Assembly: GCF_000423005.1 (NCBI RefSeq)
Contig: NZ_KE383968.1
Span: forward strand, 383,680 to 447,679
DNA length: 64,000 nt
Direction: 5' to 3'
Source: Gelidibacter mesophilus DSM 14095
GTDB lineage: Bacteria > Bacteroidota > Bacteroidia > Flavobacteriales > Flavobacteriaceae
Shown here: positions 55,259-64,000 of the stretch, in pieces
How the letters are laid out: the number at the start of each line of letters is the position of its first letter
Position numbering within the stretch: the stretch's first letter is position 1
Notes under the pieces: model-generated
What the model saw: the letters and a program-made list of their open reading frames with translations, nothing else
What the model was told of the DNA's origin: nothing
Database searches by the model: none
Made by a program: the position numbers and the translations under genes

Positions 55259-56161
55259 ATGCCATTTATTAGAATTACTTTTTGCGTTTTAGTGTTCCTA
55301 ATTACTGCTAATTTAAAGGCTCAAGGCTTATTTAAGAAAAAAGATTCCATTGTCACAAAATCTTTGTCGGAATCCTGGGAGCTTGATAGCAAAGATAAAA
55401 ACGGCACCTTCAAATTAAATTCGTACCAACCCTTTTATGTGATGCCTATCCATTGGAGCAACCGCATCAATGATCAACCGCAAAGTATAGGACAGGAACC
55501 GGCCTTTGAGGAGCCGATTGATCTTCAATCAACAGAAGTAAAATTCCAGATCAGTTTTAAAACCAAACTCGTCCAATCCTTACTATTTGGCAAAGGAGAT
55601 CTTTGGTTGGGCTATACACAATTAGCGCATTGGCAAGTATATAACAAAAAATTGTCACGTCCTTTTAGAGAGCTTAATTATGAACCAGAGCTTATTTTCA
55701 ATTATCCTCTTAATTTTAAATTTCTAGGATTTCAAGCTAAAATGGCCGGTTTTGCATTTAACCATCAATCTAACGGAAAACCTGACCCTATTTCAAGAAG
55801 CTGGAACAGAATTATCCTCCATTTTGCGATGGAACGTGATAATTTTCAAATTTATATAAAACCTTGGTTCAGGCTTGATGGCGGCTCAGAAGATGATGAC
55901 AATCCGGAGATTGAGGATTATATTGGCCGTGCGGAAGCTAACGTTGTATATCGGAAAAATGGCCATAGTTTGAATATTTTATTACGAAACTCACTGTCAT
56001 TCAATGACAATCATGGTAGTATTAAGTTTAATTATATGTATCCTATTAAAAACAATCTTAGAGGCCATATTCAAGTTTTTAGTGGATATGGAGAAAATAT
56101 GATTGACTATAATCACTATCAAACTACTGTAGGGTTGGGAATTTCATTTGTGGAGTGGTAA
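55259..56161 (+). CDS. pldA: outer-membrane phospholipase A1
   Basis: 300 aa. Signal peptide (1-~21, ending LKAQ). YQPFYVMP (~56-63) matches the PldA start; the catalytic His-Ser pair is in NHQSNGK (His169, Ser171) and the supporting Asn in SRSWNR (Asn183), spaced as in OMPLA. A beta-barrel in the outer membrane; the C-terminal sequence ends in an aromatic residue (FVEW). It hydrolyses phospholipids misplaced in the outer leaflet. 23 nt after the helical-repeat gene, so possibly co-transcribed; converges on the DUF1343 gene with 16 nt between stops. Confidence 0.88.
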   Translation: MPFIRITFCVLVFLITANLKAQGLFKKKDSIVTKSLSESWELDSKDKNGTFKLNSYQPFYVMPIHWSNRINDQPQSIGQEPAFEEPIDLQSTEVKFQISFKTKLVQSLLFGKGDLWLGYTQLAHWQVYNKKLSRPFRELNYEPELIFNYPLNFKFLGFQAKMAGFAFNHQSNGKPDPISRSWNRIILHFAMERDNFQIYIKPWFRLDGGSEDDDNPEIEDYIGRAEANVVYRKNGHSLNILLRNSLSFNDNHGSIKFNYMYPIKNNLRGHIQVFSGYGENMIDYNHYQTTVGLGISFVEW

Positions 56162-56177
56162 AGATGTCTTAAAATCT

Positions 56178-57500
56178 TTAATACAAAAGATACTTCGTTC
56201 TAACCTCGTTGAATGCATTGAGCTCCTTCTCCCAGGAAGCAAAAATCTGTGATGGAGTTTTATCCTCATAAATCATTTGCTCCAAGCGCGTTGTAGCGAC
56301 TAGTCTATTCATAATGTCTTGATTCCAGTTCATTTGTTTTGGATGGATTTTATGAATGGCCCATAGCATTGAAATCCCCACTCTGTAGCTATTAAAAAGA
56401 TTACGGTCTGTAATGGTGACATATATTCCTTGACATCTTTCATTGGCCAAATAAGGTTCACGACTATGGAAAGCCTTTTTTTCTGATGTAAACGTGATAC
56501 TTTCAAAATGAGCTCCAGGAAGATTAAGTTTATTTAAGGTGTTCACAACTGCCGAATTATCTATCCATGGAGCACCTATATATTGAAACGGCTTATCCGT
56601 GCCCCTACCTGCGGAGACATTAATACCTTCAAAAAGACAGGTGCCAGTATATGCCATCATTGCATCAAAATCAGGCAAATTGGGAGAGGGCTTAATCCAT
56701 TTAAGTCCAGTTTCATCCAACCACATATCGCGTTTCCAACCCAACATTTCCACAACGTGAAGTGTAGTTTGCTTTTCTCCTCTAAACATTTTTTCTCCAT
56801 TATACATCTTAGCAATCTCACCCATGGTCATGCCGTGTATTACTGGTAATTTTCCAAAAGCACCAAAGCTAAAAAGGAATTCATCATCAGTAATAAAACC
56901 ATCCGTTTTAATTCCGGTTATTGGATTTGGTCGATCCAACACGATAACGTCAATAGCGTTTTCGGATGCTGCCTCCATTACAAAACCTAAAATATTGATG
57001 TGTTCATAAAATCTTGCACCAACTTCTTGGATGTCAAAAATAATAACATCCACATTTTTTAGCATTTCTTTAGTTGGCTTATGACGTTCGCCATACAATG
57101 AATATTTAGGTAAACCAGTTTGGTCATCAATATCATCCTCTTCGTCCTTCGGTAACGAATAATCATTGCTTCTTATATTAAAATGCATTCCAAATAACAC
57201 CTTCAAATTGGCATCCGTATAATTACTTAACGCATCCGCTAGATGTGTTCCGTCTGATAATATCCCGGTGTGATTTGAAACCAAGGCGATGTTTTTCCCC
57301 TTTATTAAATAAGCATATTCAGAAAAGAGCCGGTCTGCTCCTGCGGTTACCTTGGAGGTGAAAATTTCATTTTCCAAATTATTATCTAGTGGTCCTTGAG
57401 CATAAAGGCTAAACGCGTTTGTAATTATAAATAAACACAAAATTAATAGGGAGATTCTGAAATTATATGTTTTGCTGGTATTTTTTTGAGTATAAATCAT
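56178..57500 (-). CDS. NamZ/DUF1343-family protein with altered active-site motif
   Basis: 440 aa with a signal peptide (1-~35, ending LYAQG). The DUF1343 (exo-beta-N-acetylmuramidase NamZ) pattern is strong: LIKGKNIALVSNHTG, TGLPKYSLYGE, DVIIFDIQEVGARFYEH, VLDRPNPITG, and GTCLFEGINVSAGRGTDKPF. However, the PEHG motif after the first strand, which I recall carries a catalytic Glu, reads G-M-H-F-N (104-108). Both the Glu and the His are lost, so peptidoglycan-sugar hydrolysis may be lost or changed. Its 3' end faces pldA. Confidence 0.82.
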   Translation of the reverse strand: MIYTQKNTSKTYNFRISLLILCLFIITNAFSLYAQGPLDNNLENEIFTSKVTAGADRLFSEYAYLIKGKNIALVSNHTGILSDGTHLADALSNYTDANLKVLFGMHFNIRSNDYSLPKDEEDDIDDQTGLPKYSLYGERHKPTKEMLKNVDVIIFDIQEVGARFYEHINILGFVMEAASENAIDVIVLDRPNPITGIKTDGFITDDEFLFSFGAFGKLPVIHGMTMGEIAKMYNGEKMFRGEKQTTLHVVEMLGWKRDMWLDETGLKWIKPSPNLPDFDAMMAYTGTCLFEGINVSAGRGTDKPFQYIGAPWIDNSAVVNTLNKLNLPGAHFESITFTSEKKAFHSREPYLANERCQGIYVTITDRNLFNSYRVGISMLWAIHKIHPKQMNWNQDIMNRLVATTRLEQMIYEDKTPSQIFASWEKELNAFNEVRTKYLLY

Positions 57501-57846
57501 TATATCGGTATTTAAGTTTCAAAAATGGTTTTAAAGCTTATAAAAGGTAACCATAGTAAATATAAAAAGATTCATAAAGTTCAGAAAAAAAAGAACACGT
57601 ACTCTTTTCTTTATAATTATAAATTAAATAAATGCTGTTTATTAGAGTATTTATACCTTTAAATACCATCCGGATTGAATAATGAAGATGGACTCAAATA
57701 TAACCTCTAACCATATGTCAGGACAAGATTATATAGGCTAACTCATTCGGAATAAATCTAAAATTTCAAATAGCATATAAGTCGAATTCTTTTGACTTTA
57801 TACAGGTTCAGATTGCCAATGATTGATAAAAGATTCCAGTTCTAAA
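57501..57846. other. 346-nt gap, no feature recognised
   Basis: Very AT-rich, between the 5' end of the DUF1343 gene and the 3' end of the kelch-like segment, both on the minus strand. I find no open frame of note, no U-run terminator hairpin and no consensus -7 box on either strand. It should hold the promoter for the DUF1343 gene. Confidence 0.3.
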
Positions 57847-58752
57847 CTAACGTGGGTCGTTCTTTATATCATATTTTATCATTTGATTGTTTTCGTAAGA
57901 AAGATAAGTGTGATTACCCAACCCAAAATATAAAAACTCGCCACTGCCCCAAACAGCATGCCTACCCAATTTTAATAATGTTGGCGTTTTTAGAGTCCAT
58001 ACTTTAGTGCTTAAATCATAAGCATATAAATTAAATTCGAGTCCCATATTACCTTGACCACCGCTAAAGTAAAGCACATTGTTATGAACATATAAATTGT
58101 TATGGTAGAAAAATTTATAGTCTCCTTTTGGGAAACCAATATCTTCCCATGAATTATTTTTTATGTCGTAAACAGTAATATTGTGGTCTCTAACATCTAA
58201 GTAGATTTTACCTTCGTGAAAGTATATTATATCGCTATGCCCTCGCATAAATGGAGGTTGGCTAACAGCTTCTTTGGTATGGTTACTTAAATTATACTTT
58301 ATAAAAGCTAGTGTATTAACATCTATGCTCTCCATAATGTAAGCATAATTATTATCTACAATACCATATATCATCCCATGCCCATCACCCAATGAGATAT
58401 CCAATGTTTCCTCTTCCCATTTTTTTAATGTCATATCATAGATGTGAAAACCTTTTTCCCATGGAACATATATTTTATCTCCAACCTCAGAAATATAAGT
58501 TTTTCCACCAGAATCAGAGTAACTTGTAAAAGGCATATTTGTTTCAACACTCACCCAATTTTGAGAGGTCTCATTAAAACGGTATATACCTTTTAAATTT
58601 AAAAAATATAATTCGCCTTTATATTCAAAATAAGAACTATTGTTATAATAATCACTAGAAATCTGATAATTTTCGAGTTTGCTATAGGGCTCAATACCAT
58701 TGATATAGCCAACATTAATGATCTCCGGCCCATATTCTATTGTAACTGGCAT
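57847..58752 (-). pseudogene. kelch-like beta-propeller segment, downstream half of a gene interrupted by TAA
   Basis: 301 aa counted from an internal ATG (58752). It has six or so ~47-residue blades with Y-D-(x)n-W patterns (YRFNETSQNWVSV, YDMTLKKWEEE, YDIKNNSWEDI, YDLSTKVWTLK), i.e. a kelch/galactose-oxidase-like propeller. It has no signal peptide of its own. Upstream, the same frame continues through FTIPYHTALETA to a TAA at 58789-58791 and then into the IPT lipoprotein, so it is the C-terminal domain of that protein, stranded by one stop codon. Separate translation from the internal ATG is possible but would leave it cytosolic. Confidence 0.65.
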
Positions 58753-58788
58753 TGCGGTTTCTAAGGCCGTGTGATAAGGAATAGTAAA

Positions 58789-60657
58789 TTACACGTTTGT
58801 ATTTGAGGTGCTAACAATATCACAATGAACACCATTTACTTTGACAACATAACTGTATTTGTTTTCAAGATTATTACCTTCAATTGTAAAAACATCCAGC
58901 TCTCTAATTCCTGAATTGTTTATAAGCCCTGACGAGGTGATTTTCTTTATAGTGAAGGTGATTTCGTTCGAGAATTGACCACCAGTTTGGACTTTTAATT
59001 TATGGTCTCCTGGTGCGATATTTTTGGGAACAATTAACCTAATTCCCTTGTTATTAATCGAATAATTAGATGTTCCATGGTCTTGAACCAATGCATCATC
59101 AATATAGACTTTACTCACATATTTATACCCAAAGTCTGATCCACTCAATTCTAAAAAATCAGTATGGGTATTGACAAATAATGAACTATTAGCAATGGAT
59201 TCAATTATAGGTGGAAAAATATTAATGTTTTCTTTGCTGGTTCCAAACTGGGTTTTTATTTTTATATTTAATTTGCCAATATCAGAAAAAACGTATTTAG
59301 GATATTGACTTTTTGCTTCTAACCAATCAGACATGGGCAACGTTATTATACCATTGGCGTTGACATCTTGAAAATTATTATAGACGCCTCGTAACGTCAC
59401 CCCTCCGATAGTAATATTATGGCTTGCCCCAGCAATAAAGTATTTTGTTTTTAGCGTGACAAAATCATCATCAAGATGGTATTTATCTTTATCAACAGAA
59501 ATAATTTCTGGAGGCAGCATATTTATATTTTCTTCTAATTCAAAACTTCCTGTTTTTAATACGAGCTTAGACGAATTATCTCTAAAATATTCACTAATAA
59601 CAACTTGAATTTCATCTTTTGAGAGGCTGATTATCTTCTGTTCTTTGCCTCCTACAAAAACCTTTGTTGGAAGGCCCTTTTGCTTAAGATAATTTCCTTT
59701 AATGAGAAGTGTGTCCAAGAAACCAGTGTCCCTTTTGTCTAATGAGGTTATAATTGGAGAAGTGCTTTTGTAATAATCTTGTCTTTCAATAATGGTATCT
59801 AATACTTTTATTTTTAAATTAAGTAAACCTGCTGGCAGCCCTTCGGGTATTGTCATCTCGAGGTTATCAATATCTAAGCGTTGTTTATTAAGCTTTACCT
59901 CAATGTCATCTATCCAAACATTGCTTATCTGGGAATGGAAGTTGTCTCCATAAATAAATGAATTCTCACCCACATAAGTTTCTATGGAGGAAATAGAATC
60001 CAGTACTGGTGGATTTATTTTAAAGGTTTTTTGAATGATAGTGTCTATCCCACAATTTCTTAAGGTAGGGGTTAATTTTGATGCGTGTATGTTAGGTATA
60101 ATTATAGCTTTTATTAAACTATCGGATTCATATACTATATTCTGAAGGCTATTGTTTAATAAAAACCGGGTAGGTGTATCGTCAAGGGTTTTACAAAAGT
60201 TTTCGCCAATTATATGAATGGTATCATAAACAAATCCTCTTAAAGGTTTAATTTCTTTAACACTGATTTTAATATCAACATTACTATTAAAATCTAAGGT
60301 ATCACCAGAAATAGCTTTATTTTCTACTTCGACGTAGGGAGCAACCGTATAAGATTTGCCTTTAATAACTCCTGATCTTATTATAGTTTTAAAATTATTT
60401 TTAGACAATTCGCCCTGTTCAATTTTTTTTACTAGCAACCCTTTGTGATGGACTAGCACACCATGGTTTTTAAACTTATAGTTTTCGAATCCTATAGTTT
60501 TAAGTTCTGTTTTGATTATTATTCCCGATTCAGTATTTTCTTCAATAAAAAAAGAGGTTATTTCAACTCGTTTTTCATTTTTTTGAATTGGTGAATCGTC
60601 CTTAGCGCATGAGATGAAGAACGCTATAACTACAAAAAGGATGAGATTTTTGATCAA
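58789..60657 (-). pseudogene. IPT/TIG-repeat lipoprotein, upstream half of a gene interrupted by TAA
   Basis: 622 aa. The signal peptide ends in a lipobox, FFISC (Cys17), followed by Asp residues. From ~130 onward there are repeated IPT/TIG immunoglobulin-like units (IIGENFC, IYGDNF, IKGNYLKQ, LSGSDFG, IEGNNLENK), each beginning P-x-I-x-S/(I) with a G-x-N/D-F turn. The frame stops at 58789 in the middle of the last IPT unit (NTNV-stop-FTIPY), and the kelch propeller follows in the same frame. The intact protein would be ~937 aa, a surface lipoprotein of the IPT-plus-propeller type used by Bacteroidota for glycan or protein binding. A truncated but secreted product is still possible. Confidence 0.7.
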
Positions 60658-60921
60658 TTTTAATTTTTTAATACAAACTTAAACTTTTTTGTGTGTGGTA
60701 GAATTACTGTGTCATTAAAAGCCCATTTATTTCCACTGCTAAAATCTATATACTCATCTTGCTCTTAAGTGATAAACCGCATAAGATAGAATGAAATCAA
60801 AGCTTGAAACTCTGATGGACAGCCTCTAGTGAGATCATAATAATCAATCGATTAATTAGTTTAAATATCTATTAAAGTCAAAATAATTTCTTTTAAGATT
60901 ATTCCTAAACCATTTTTTTCA

Positions 60922-60929
60922 TAAATTTG
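60922..60929 (+). promoter_or_regulatory. -7 box of the lipocalin/OmpA unit
   Basis: TAAATTTG, an exact match to TAnnTTTG, 24 nt before the ATG at 60954. No TTTG at the usual -33 distance, only T-rich sequence. Confidence 0.45.
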
Positions 60930-60953
60930 AGAGAAACACTAAATCTTTCTAAA

Positions 60954-61457
60954 ATGAGAAAAGCATTCTATTTTGTATTGACATTGCTAATAATGTCGTG
61001 TTCTGGCGCGAAGTCAACCTCCGGAATACCTGGTAAAAAAACCTTAAAAGGTACCTGGCAAGTAAACAACATAAAGTTTGAGGGTGACAAGGGGCTTTAC
61101 AAAGCAAATATGTTTGACTTTGCTGATTCGGCTTGTTTTAAAAATAGTGAGTGGGTATTTATCCCTAATAATGGCTCCGGAAAATTTACGACCACAGCCA
61201 ACGGCAGTCAATGCGAAGTACAAAGTAATAGAATACATTGGTCCTATTTTGATGGGGGCAACGGTAAAACCCAATTTCAGTTCTATTTAACCGATGCGAA
61301 AGGCAAGCGGATTGATGCAGCTAAAAGCGGGTATCGGGCAGATATAGATGCATTGAACGAGAACACCATGGTCATGCGCGTGAATACTACTTATGAGGGC
61401 AATCCATTTGATGTGGTAATGACTTTTAATAAAGTTTCTGATAATGTAACATTATAA
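60954..61457 (+). CDS. lipocalin-like lipoprotein
   Basis: 167 aa from ATG 60954 (an upstream TTG is not needed). The lipobox LIMSC gives lipidated Cys16. The mature part begins with a lipocalin-like GTWQVNNIKFEG segment, contains two further Cys residues (near DSACF and SQCEV) that could form a disulfide, and closes with a MVMRVNTTYEGNPFDVVMTFNKV strand pair. Small-molecule binding is the family norm, but no ligand can be named. It is followed after 12 nt by the OmpA-type gene. Confidence 0.72.
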   Translation: MRKAFYFVLTLLIMSCSGAKSTSGIPGKKTLKGTWQVNNIKFEGDKGLYKANMFDFADSACFKNSEWVFIPNNGSGKFTTTANGSQCEVQSNRIHWSYFDGGNGKTQFQFYLTDAKGKRIDAAKSGYRADIDALNENTMVMRVNTTYEGNPFDVVMTFNKVSDNVTL

Positions 61458-61469
61458 ATTGAAGAAAAG

Positions 61470-62141
61470 ATGAAGATAATTGTAAAAAGAATTTTAGCCC
61501 TTATTATGGTTTTGACCCTTACCGTAGGATGTCAGGCCATTAAAAACTCAAATAAGACCCAAAGAGGTGCCGGTATTGGCGCTGCTGCAGGAGCATTGGC
61601 TGGTGGGCTTATTGGAGGTAATATTGGTGGAGCATTGATTGGGGCTGCCATTGGTGGAGCTGCCGGAGGCGTCATAGGCCATACTATGGACAAACAGGCA
61701 AATAAAATTGAACAAGCAATACCTGGAGCCGAAGTAAAAAGGGTCGGTGAGGGCATTCAAGTAGTTTTTGACGATAAAAGCGGGGTTAATTTTGATTTTG
61801 ATAGTGCCAACCTCACGGGGCCAGCCAAGAAAAATTTAGATGCCATTGCTGATGTTTTTCTTGAATTTCCGGATACCAATCTCATGGTGGAAGGACATAC
61901 AGATAGTGTTGGCAATGATGGTTACAACATGAGTTTATCTAAGAAGCGTGCGAACGCCGTGGTAAATTACCTAAAATCAGAAGGCGTTGCAGGAAACCGT
62001 TTTTCCGTTACATCTTTTGGGGAAACACGCCCTAGATTTGACAATGCCACTAAAGAAGGACAAGCTAAAAATAGAAGGGTAGAAATTGGTATCTCGGCAA
62101 ACAAAGAGATGATCGAGGATGCCAAGGCTCAAACTAATTAA
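61470..62141 (+). CDS. OmpA-family lipoprotein with glycine zipper
   Basis: 223 aa. Lipobox LTVGC (Cys21). Residues ~34-70 are a Gly/Ala-rich glycine-zipper helix (GAGIGAAAGALAGGLIGG and on), then an OmpA_C peptidoglycan-binding domain (~105-215): NFDFDSANL, VEGHTDSVGNDGYNMSLSKKRANAV and FGETRPRFDN, with the Asp and Arg (NRRVEI) that hold diaminopimelate. It tethers the outer membrane to peptidoglycan. Likely co-transcribed with the lipocalin-like gene and followed by a strong terminator. Confidence 0.9.
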   Translation: MKIIVKRILALIMVLTLTVGCQAIKNSNKTQRGAGIGAAAGALAGGLIGGNIGGALIGAAIGGAAGGVIGHTMDKQANKIEQAIPGAEVKRVGEGIQVVFDDKSGVNFDFDSANLTGPAKKNLDAIADVFLEFPDTNLMVEGHTDSVGNDGYNMSLSKKRANAVVNYLKSEGVAGNRFSVTSFGETRPRFDNATKEGQAKNRRVEIGISANKEMIEDAKAQTN

Positions 62142-62155
62142 TTTTGAAACATACT

Positions 62156-62187
62156 AAAAAAATCCGAGCTAAAGCTCGGATTTTTTG
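62156..62187 (+). terminator. terminator of the lipocalin-OmpA unit
   Basis: AATCCGAGC-taaa-GCTCGGATT, 9-bp stem flanked by A-run and T-run (62181-62186), which extend the stem. Canonical intrinsic terminator 15 nt after the OmpA stop. Confidence 0.9.
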
Positions 62188-62556
62188 TTTTTACCAAGAT
62201 AGGTTTAGCCATGAATTAAAGCCTACAGTTGCAATAAGATTACTTGAGCTCAAAGCTAATCAACGACTGGCAAGAAGCTCCAATAATATATAGTTGGTAG
62301 AACTTTTGATAATAGGAAACATACAAAAGGAATAATTAGAAAAACCTTATTATGCAATTATATGACGTATTAAAAAGTCAATACTAAAAGGAAGTGTAAT
62401 TAGGGGAACGCGTTATTTTTCATAATTAAAAAATTGGCTTTAATTAATGGCACGTACCCACGGATCAAATTCTATATATCTTAAACCAAAAAGAGAATAT
62501 AAAATAGCTCTCGGTTAGAAAATTCTCGAAAAAATTTAATTCTTGTGGTATAATTG
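62188..62556. other. 369-nt gap before the DinB remnant, no gene recognised
   Basis: AT-rich with scattered stops in all frames. It may contain decayed upstream sequence of the DinB-like gene. I see no promoter or terminator that I would defend. Confidence 0.3.
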
Positions 62557-62766
62557 ATGCCTGAAGAAAAATATGATTATCGTGCTTCACTGGAATCTTT
62601 AACGTTTGCAGAGAATTTATTACATATTAGATATGCAATTGATTGGTATAATCAGTCACTATTGGGAAATCGAGAATCTCGAGATTGGAAAACTGATACC
62701 ATCTTCCACATTACTGAAAAATTTAAAGAAGAAATGATTGCGACAATCGTTATTTCAATAAATTAA
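62557..62766 (+). pseudogene. DinB-like protein fragment
   Basis: 69 aa from ATG 62557. MPEEKYDY..., SLTFAENLLHIRYAIDWYNQSLLG and FKEEMIATI match the first half of DinB-family (DfsB-like) proteins: the M-P-E-E-K-Y start of the second helix, then the first metal-site His (LLHI). The usual first helix, the later His residues and the C-terminal ~80 residues are missing; after MIATI the frame ends within 15 nt, close to the probable IS end. A remnant cut by the insertion sequence is the simplest reading. Confidence 0.55.
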
Positions 62767-62856
62767 AAAAATTGGCTATTTCGGAGTGATGGTGCCACCT
62801 GTTTCGGTCAAACCGTGCCACTTTGAAAGATACTGCAATTATATAAAAAATTAATG

Positions 62857-63594
62857 TTATTCGTTCTTCAAAGCTCGTTTTCTTAAGGATTCACCCTTGA
62901 GGTCGATCCTGTGGGAGGAGTTTACGATCCGATCGAGGATAGCATCGGCAATAGTCCCCTCTCCAATGATATCATACCAGGCGGATACCGGTATCTGAGA
63001 CAAGATGATGGTCGAGGATCGGTTGTAGCGGTCATCGATTATATCCATAAGAGATTCTCTTGCATGACCGTCAAAGCCCTGCAGTCCAAAGTCATCCAAG
63101 ATGAGCAGATCTGCCTTTAAGAGTTTTGCCAGTTCCTTTAAATAGGTTCCATCGGCCTTGCTGAGTTTCAGTCTTTTTAACAAACGGGCCGTGTTGGCAT
63201 AGATGGTACGATATTCCATCATGCACGCCTGGTGCCCAAGGGCCTGGGCCAGGTAACTTTTTCCAACTCCGGAAGCACCTGTCATGATGATGTTCTCCTT
63301 TCGCTTTATAAAATCAAGGCACCCCAGGCGCAGGAACATATTTTTGTCCAGATTGCGCTGTTGGGCATAATCCACATCCGCCAGGGCTGCGTGTCCCCGG
63401 AAGGTTGCCTGCTTGAGGAGCCTTTGGATCTTTCGGTCCTTATGGTTTTCCCACTGATGGTCCGTGAGCAATGCCAGGTATTCATCGGCCGTAAGGTTCG
63501 TGGTGCGGTTTTCCCTGATCTGCTGGAGGTGCAGATCTGCCATGGCGTTCAGACGCATTTGTCTTAGTTTTTCAACGGTTTGATTGTTGTTCAT
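62857..63594 (-). CDS. istB: IS21-family transposition helper ATPase
   Basis: 245 aa AAA+ protein. Walker A GASGVGKS (~106-113), Walker B LLILDDFG (~168-175), and the N-terminal helical region (LRQMRLNAMADLHLQQI) typical of IstB. It helps the IstA transposase choose target DNA. The gap to the istA stop is 26 nt, the usual istAB arrangement. GC-rich codon use compared with all other genes here marks recent transfer. Confidence 0.93.
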   Translation of the reverse strand: MNNNQTVEKLRQMRLNAMADLHLQQIRENRTTNLTADEYLALLTDHQWENHKDRKIQRLLKQATFRGHAALADVDYAQQRNLDKNMFLRLGCLDFIKRKENIIMTGASGVGKSYLAQALGHQACMMEYRTIYANTARLLKRLKLSKADGTYLKELAKLLKADLLILDDFGLQGFDGHARESLMDIIDDRYNRSSTIILSQIPVSAWYDIIGEGTIADAILDRIVNSSHRIDLKGESLRKRALKNE

Positions 63595-63620
63595 AATTAT
63601 AGGATTTATTGGTTAAACAT

Positions 63621-64000
63621 TTATTGATAGGCCGAAGCTCCCCGGATGTTCCCATGTACGGGGATATGCGGCCTGTCTTCCTCCAGGTCTTGGTAGAACA
63701 GGGAAGACTGGTCCAGGTTGTTCTTTAGGATATTCTTGATGCGCTGATAGGCTACCGCATCTGCCTGTATGGCTCTTTTGCATGCGCTGTCCAAACGCTG
63801 TGAGCCATAGGCCTTGTGCAGCTGGATAAGTCCCATGGCGCGTTTGTAGCCGATCTCGGGGTAATCTCCGGAGGTGATGATGGTCTCGATACATGCCACT
63901 ACGTTTTCTCCGTGGACGGCTGCCTTCTTTTTAAAGAACTCGGGGCTCCAGTCCACATAATATTTGTGGGTACTGCTCAGGTGGTCGCGATCGGTGTTGT
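63621..64000 (-). CDS. istA: IS21-family transposase, C-terminal part
   Basis: The last ~126 residues of IstA; the frame runs in from the right edge with THKYYVDWSPEFF, ACIETIITSGDYPEIGYKRAMGLIQL and CKRAIQADAVAYQRIKNIL, which match IstA C-terminal regions after the DDE domain. The catalytic core and N-terminal HTH are outside the window. Directly upstream of istB on the same strand. Confidence 0.85.
   Translation of the reverse strand, partial: NTDRDHLSSTHKYYVDWSPEFFKKKAAVHGENVVACIETIITSGDYPEIGYKRAMGLIQLHKAYGSQRLDSACKRAIQADAVAYQRIKNILKNNLDQSSLFYQDLEEDRPHIPVHGNIRGASAYQ

Larger units (their letters stand above)
62770..64000. mobile_element. IS21-family insertion sequence, right part (istB end), continuing beyond the window
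   Basis: istB and the 3' part of istA on the minus strand, in DNA clearly GC-richer than the rest of the window. The outer end is within about 62750-62830: two direct GTGCCAC copies (62792-62798 and 62815-62821, 23 nt apart) look like the multiple transposase-binding repeats of IS21 ends. The exact terminus and target duplication cannot be set because the other end is outside the window. Confidence 0.75.

Noticed and set aside
58789..58791. TAA as a recoded amino acid
   Set aside because: TAA is not used for selenocysteine or pyrrolysine and no recoding structure is evident; mutation or error is simpler.
1..64000. CRISPR arrays, tRNA and rRNA genes, prophage genes
   Set aside because: I saw no regularly spaced direct repeats, no cloverleaf or CCA-type tRNA, no rRNA signatures and no phage structural genes.

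Overview
The window is chromosomal DNA from a member of the Bacteroidota, most likely family Flavobacteriaceae. Signs are the AT-rich coding style, A-rich sequence instead of Shine-Dalgarno sites before most starts, TAnnTTTG-type -7 promoter boxes, a flexirubin/aryl-polyene-type gene cluster, many lipoproteins and outer-membrane barrels, and an arginine operon of the Bacteroidota type with an N-succinylornithine-carbamoyltransferase-like enzyme. I see no tRNA, rRNA or CRISPR array.

Layout. (1) 1-11.6 kb: the distal part of a tightly overlapping aryl-polyene/flexirubin-type operon: two ketosynthase-like proteins, a NodB deacetylase, a LolA-like carrier, an ApeI-like hot-dog dehydratase, a GT2-DUF2062 fusion, an MMPL exporter, a JmjC-like cupin, a C45-type lipoprotein acyltransferase/hydrolase, a PaaK-like adenylating enzyme and an alpha/beta hydrolase. 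(2) 11.7-20 kb: a very large lipoprotein joining a phosphoesterase-like domain to a BamA-type barrel, an SLC13 permease and PEP carboxylase. (3) 20-29.2 kb: nitrogen assimilation: amt, a PII gene and a broken porin gene on the minus strand, divergent from gltB-gltD. (4) 29.2-39.3 kb: ilvE-ilvD-ilvB-ilvN-ilvC-ilvA, then gapN. The ilv genes are preceded by two consecutive Ile-rich leader peptides, each followed by its own terminator and a competing antiterminator pairing. (5) 39.3-48.8 kb: arginine operon (GNAT, argG, argC, proC, argD, argF', argB, argE, argH), preceded by a canonical -7 box, an Arg-Arg-Arg leader peptide and a structured GC-rich leader. (6) 48.9-53.5 kb: leuA-leuC-leuD-leuB on the minus strand, converging on argH; LeuA lacks the leucine-binding C-terminal domain. 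(7) 53.7-62.2 kb: envelope genes: a helical-repeat protein, phospholipase A1, a NamZ/DUF1343 protein with a changed motif, an IPT/kelch lipoprotein gene cut by one in-frame TAA, a lipocalin-like lipoprotein and an OmpA lipoprotein. (8) 62.5-64 kb: a DinB-like remnant next to the GC-richer end of an IS21-family element (istB plus the 3' part of istA).

How the genes fit together. Sections 3-6 form a nearly continuous block for carbon and nitrogen entry into amino acids: PEPC makes oxaloacetate, Amt/PII/GOGAT bring in ammonia and make glutamate, IlvE and ArgD use glutamate as amino donor, and GapN could supply NADPH for IlvC, ArgC, ProC and some GOGAT enzymes. Control appears to act by transcription attenuation at ilv and probably arg, and by an AGGGGGT inverted repeat at the amt promoter. 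The amino-acid operons are peppered with short intergenic palindromes of several families.

The strongest candidates for something undescribed are the tandem duplicated Ile-only attenuator, the Arg-leader plus structured RNA before the arginine operon, and the AGGGGGT operator between amt and gltB.
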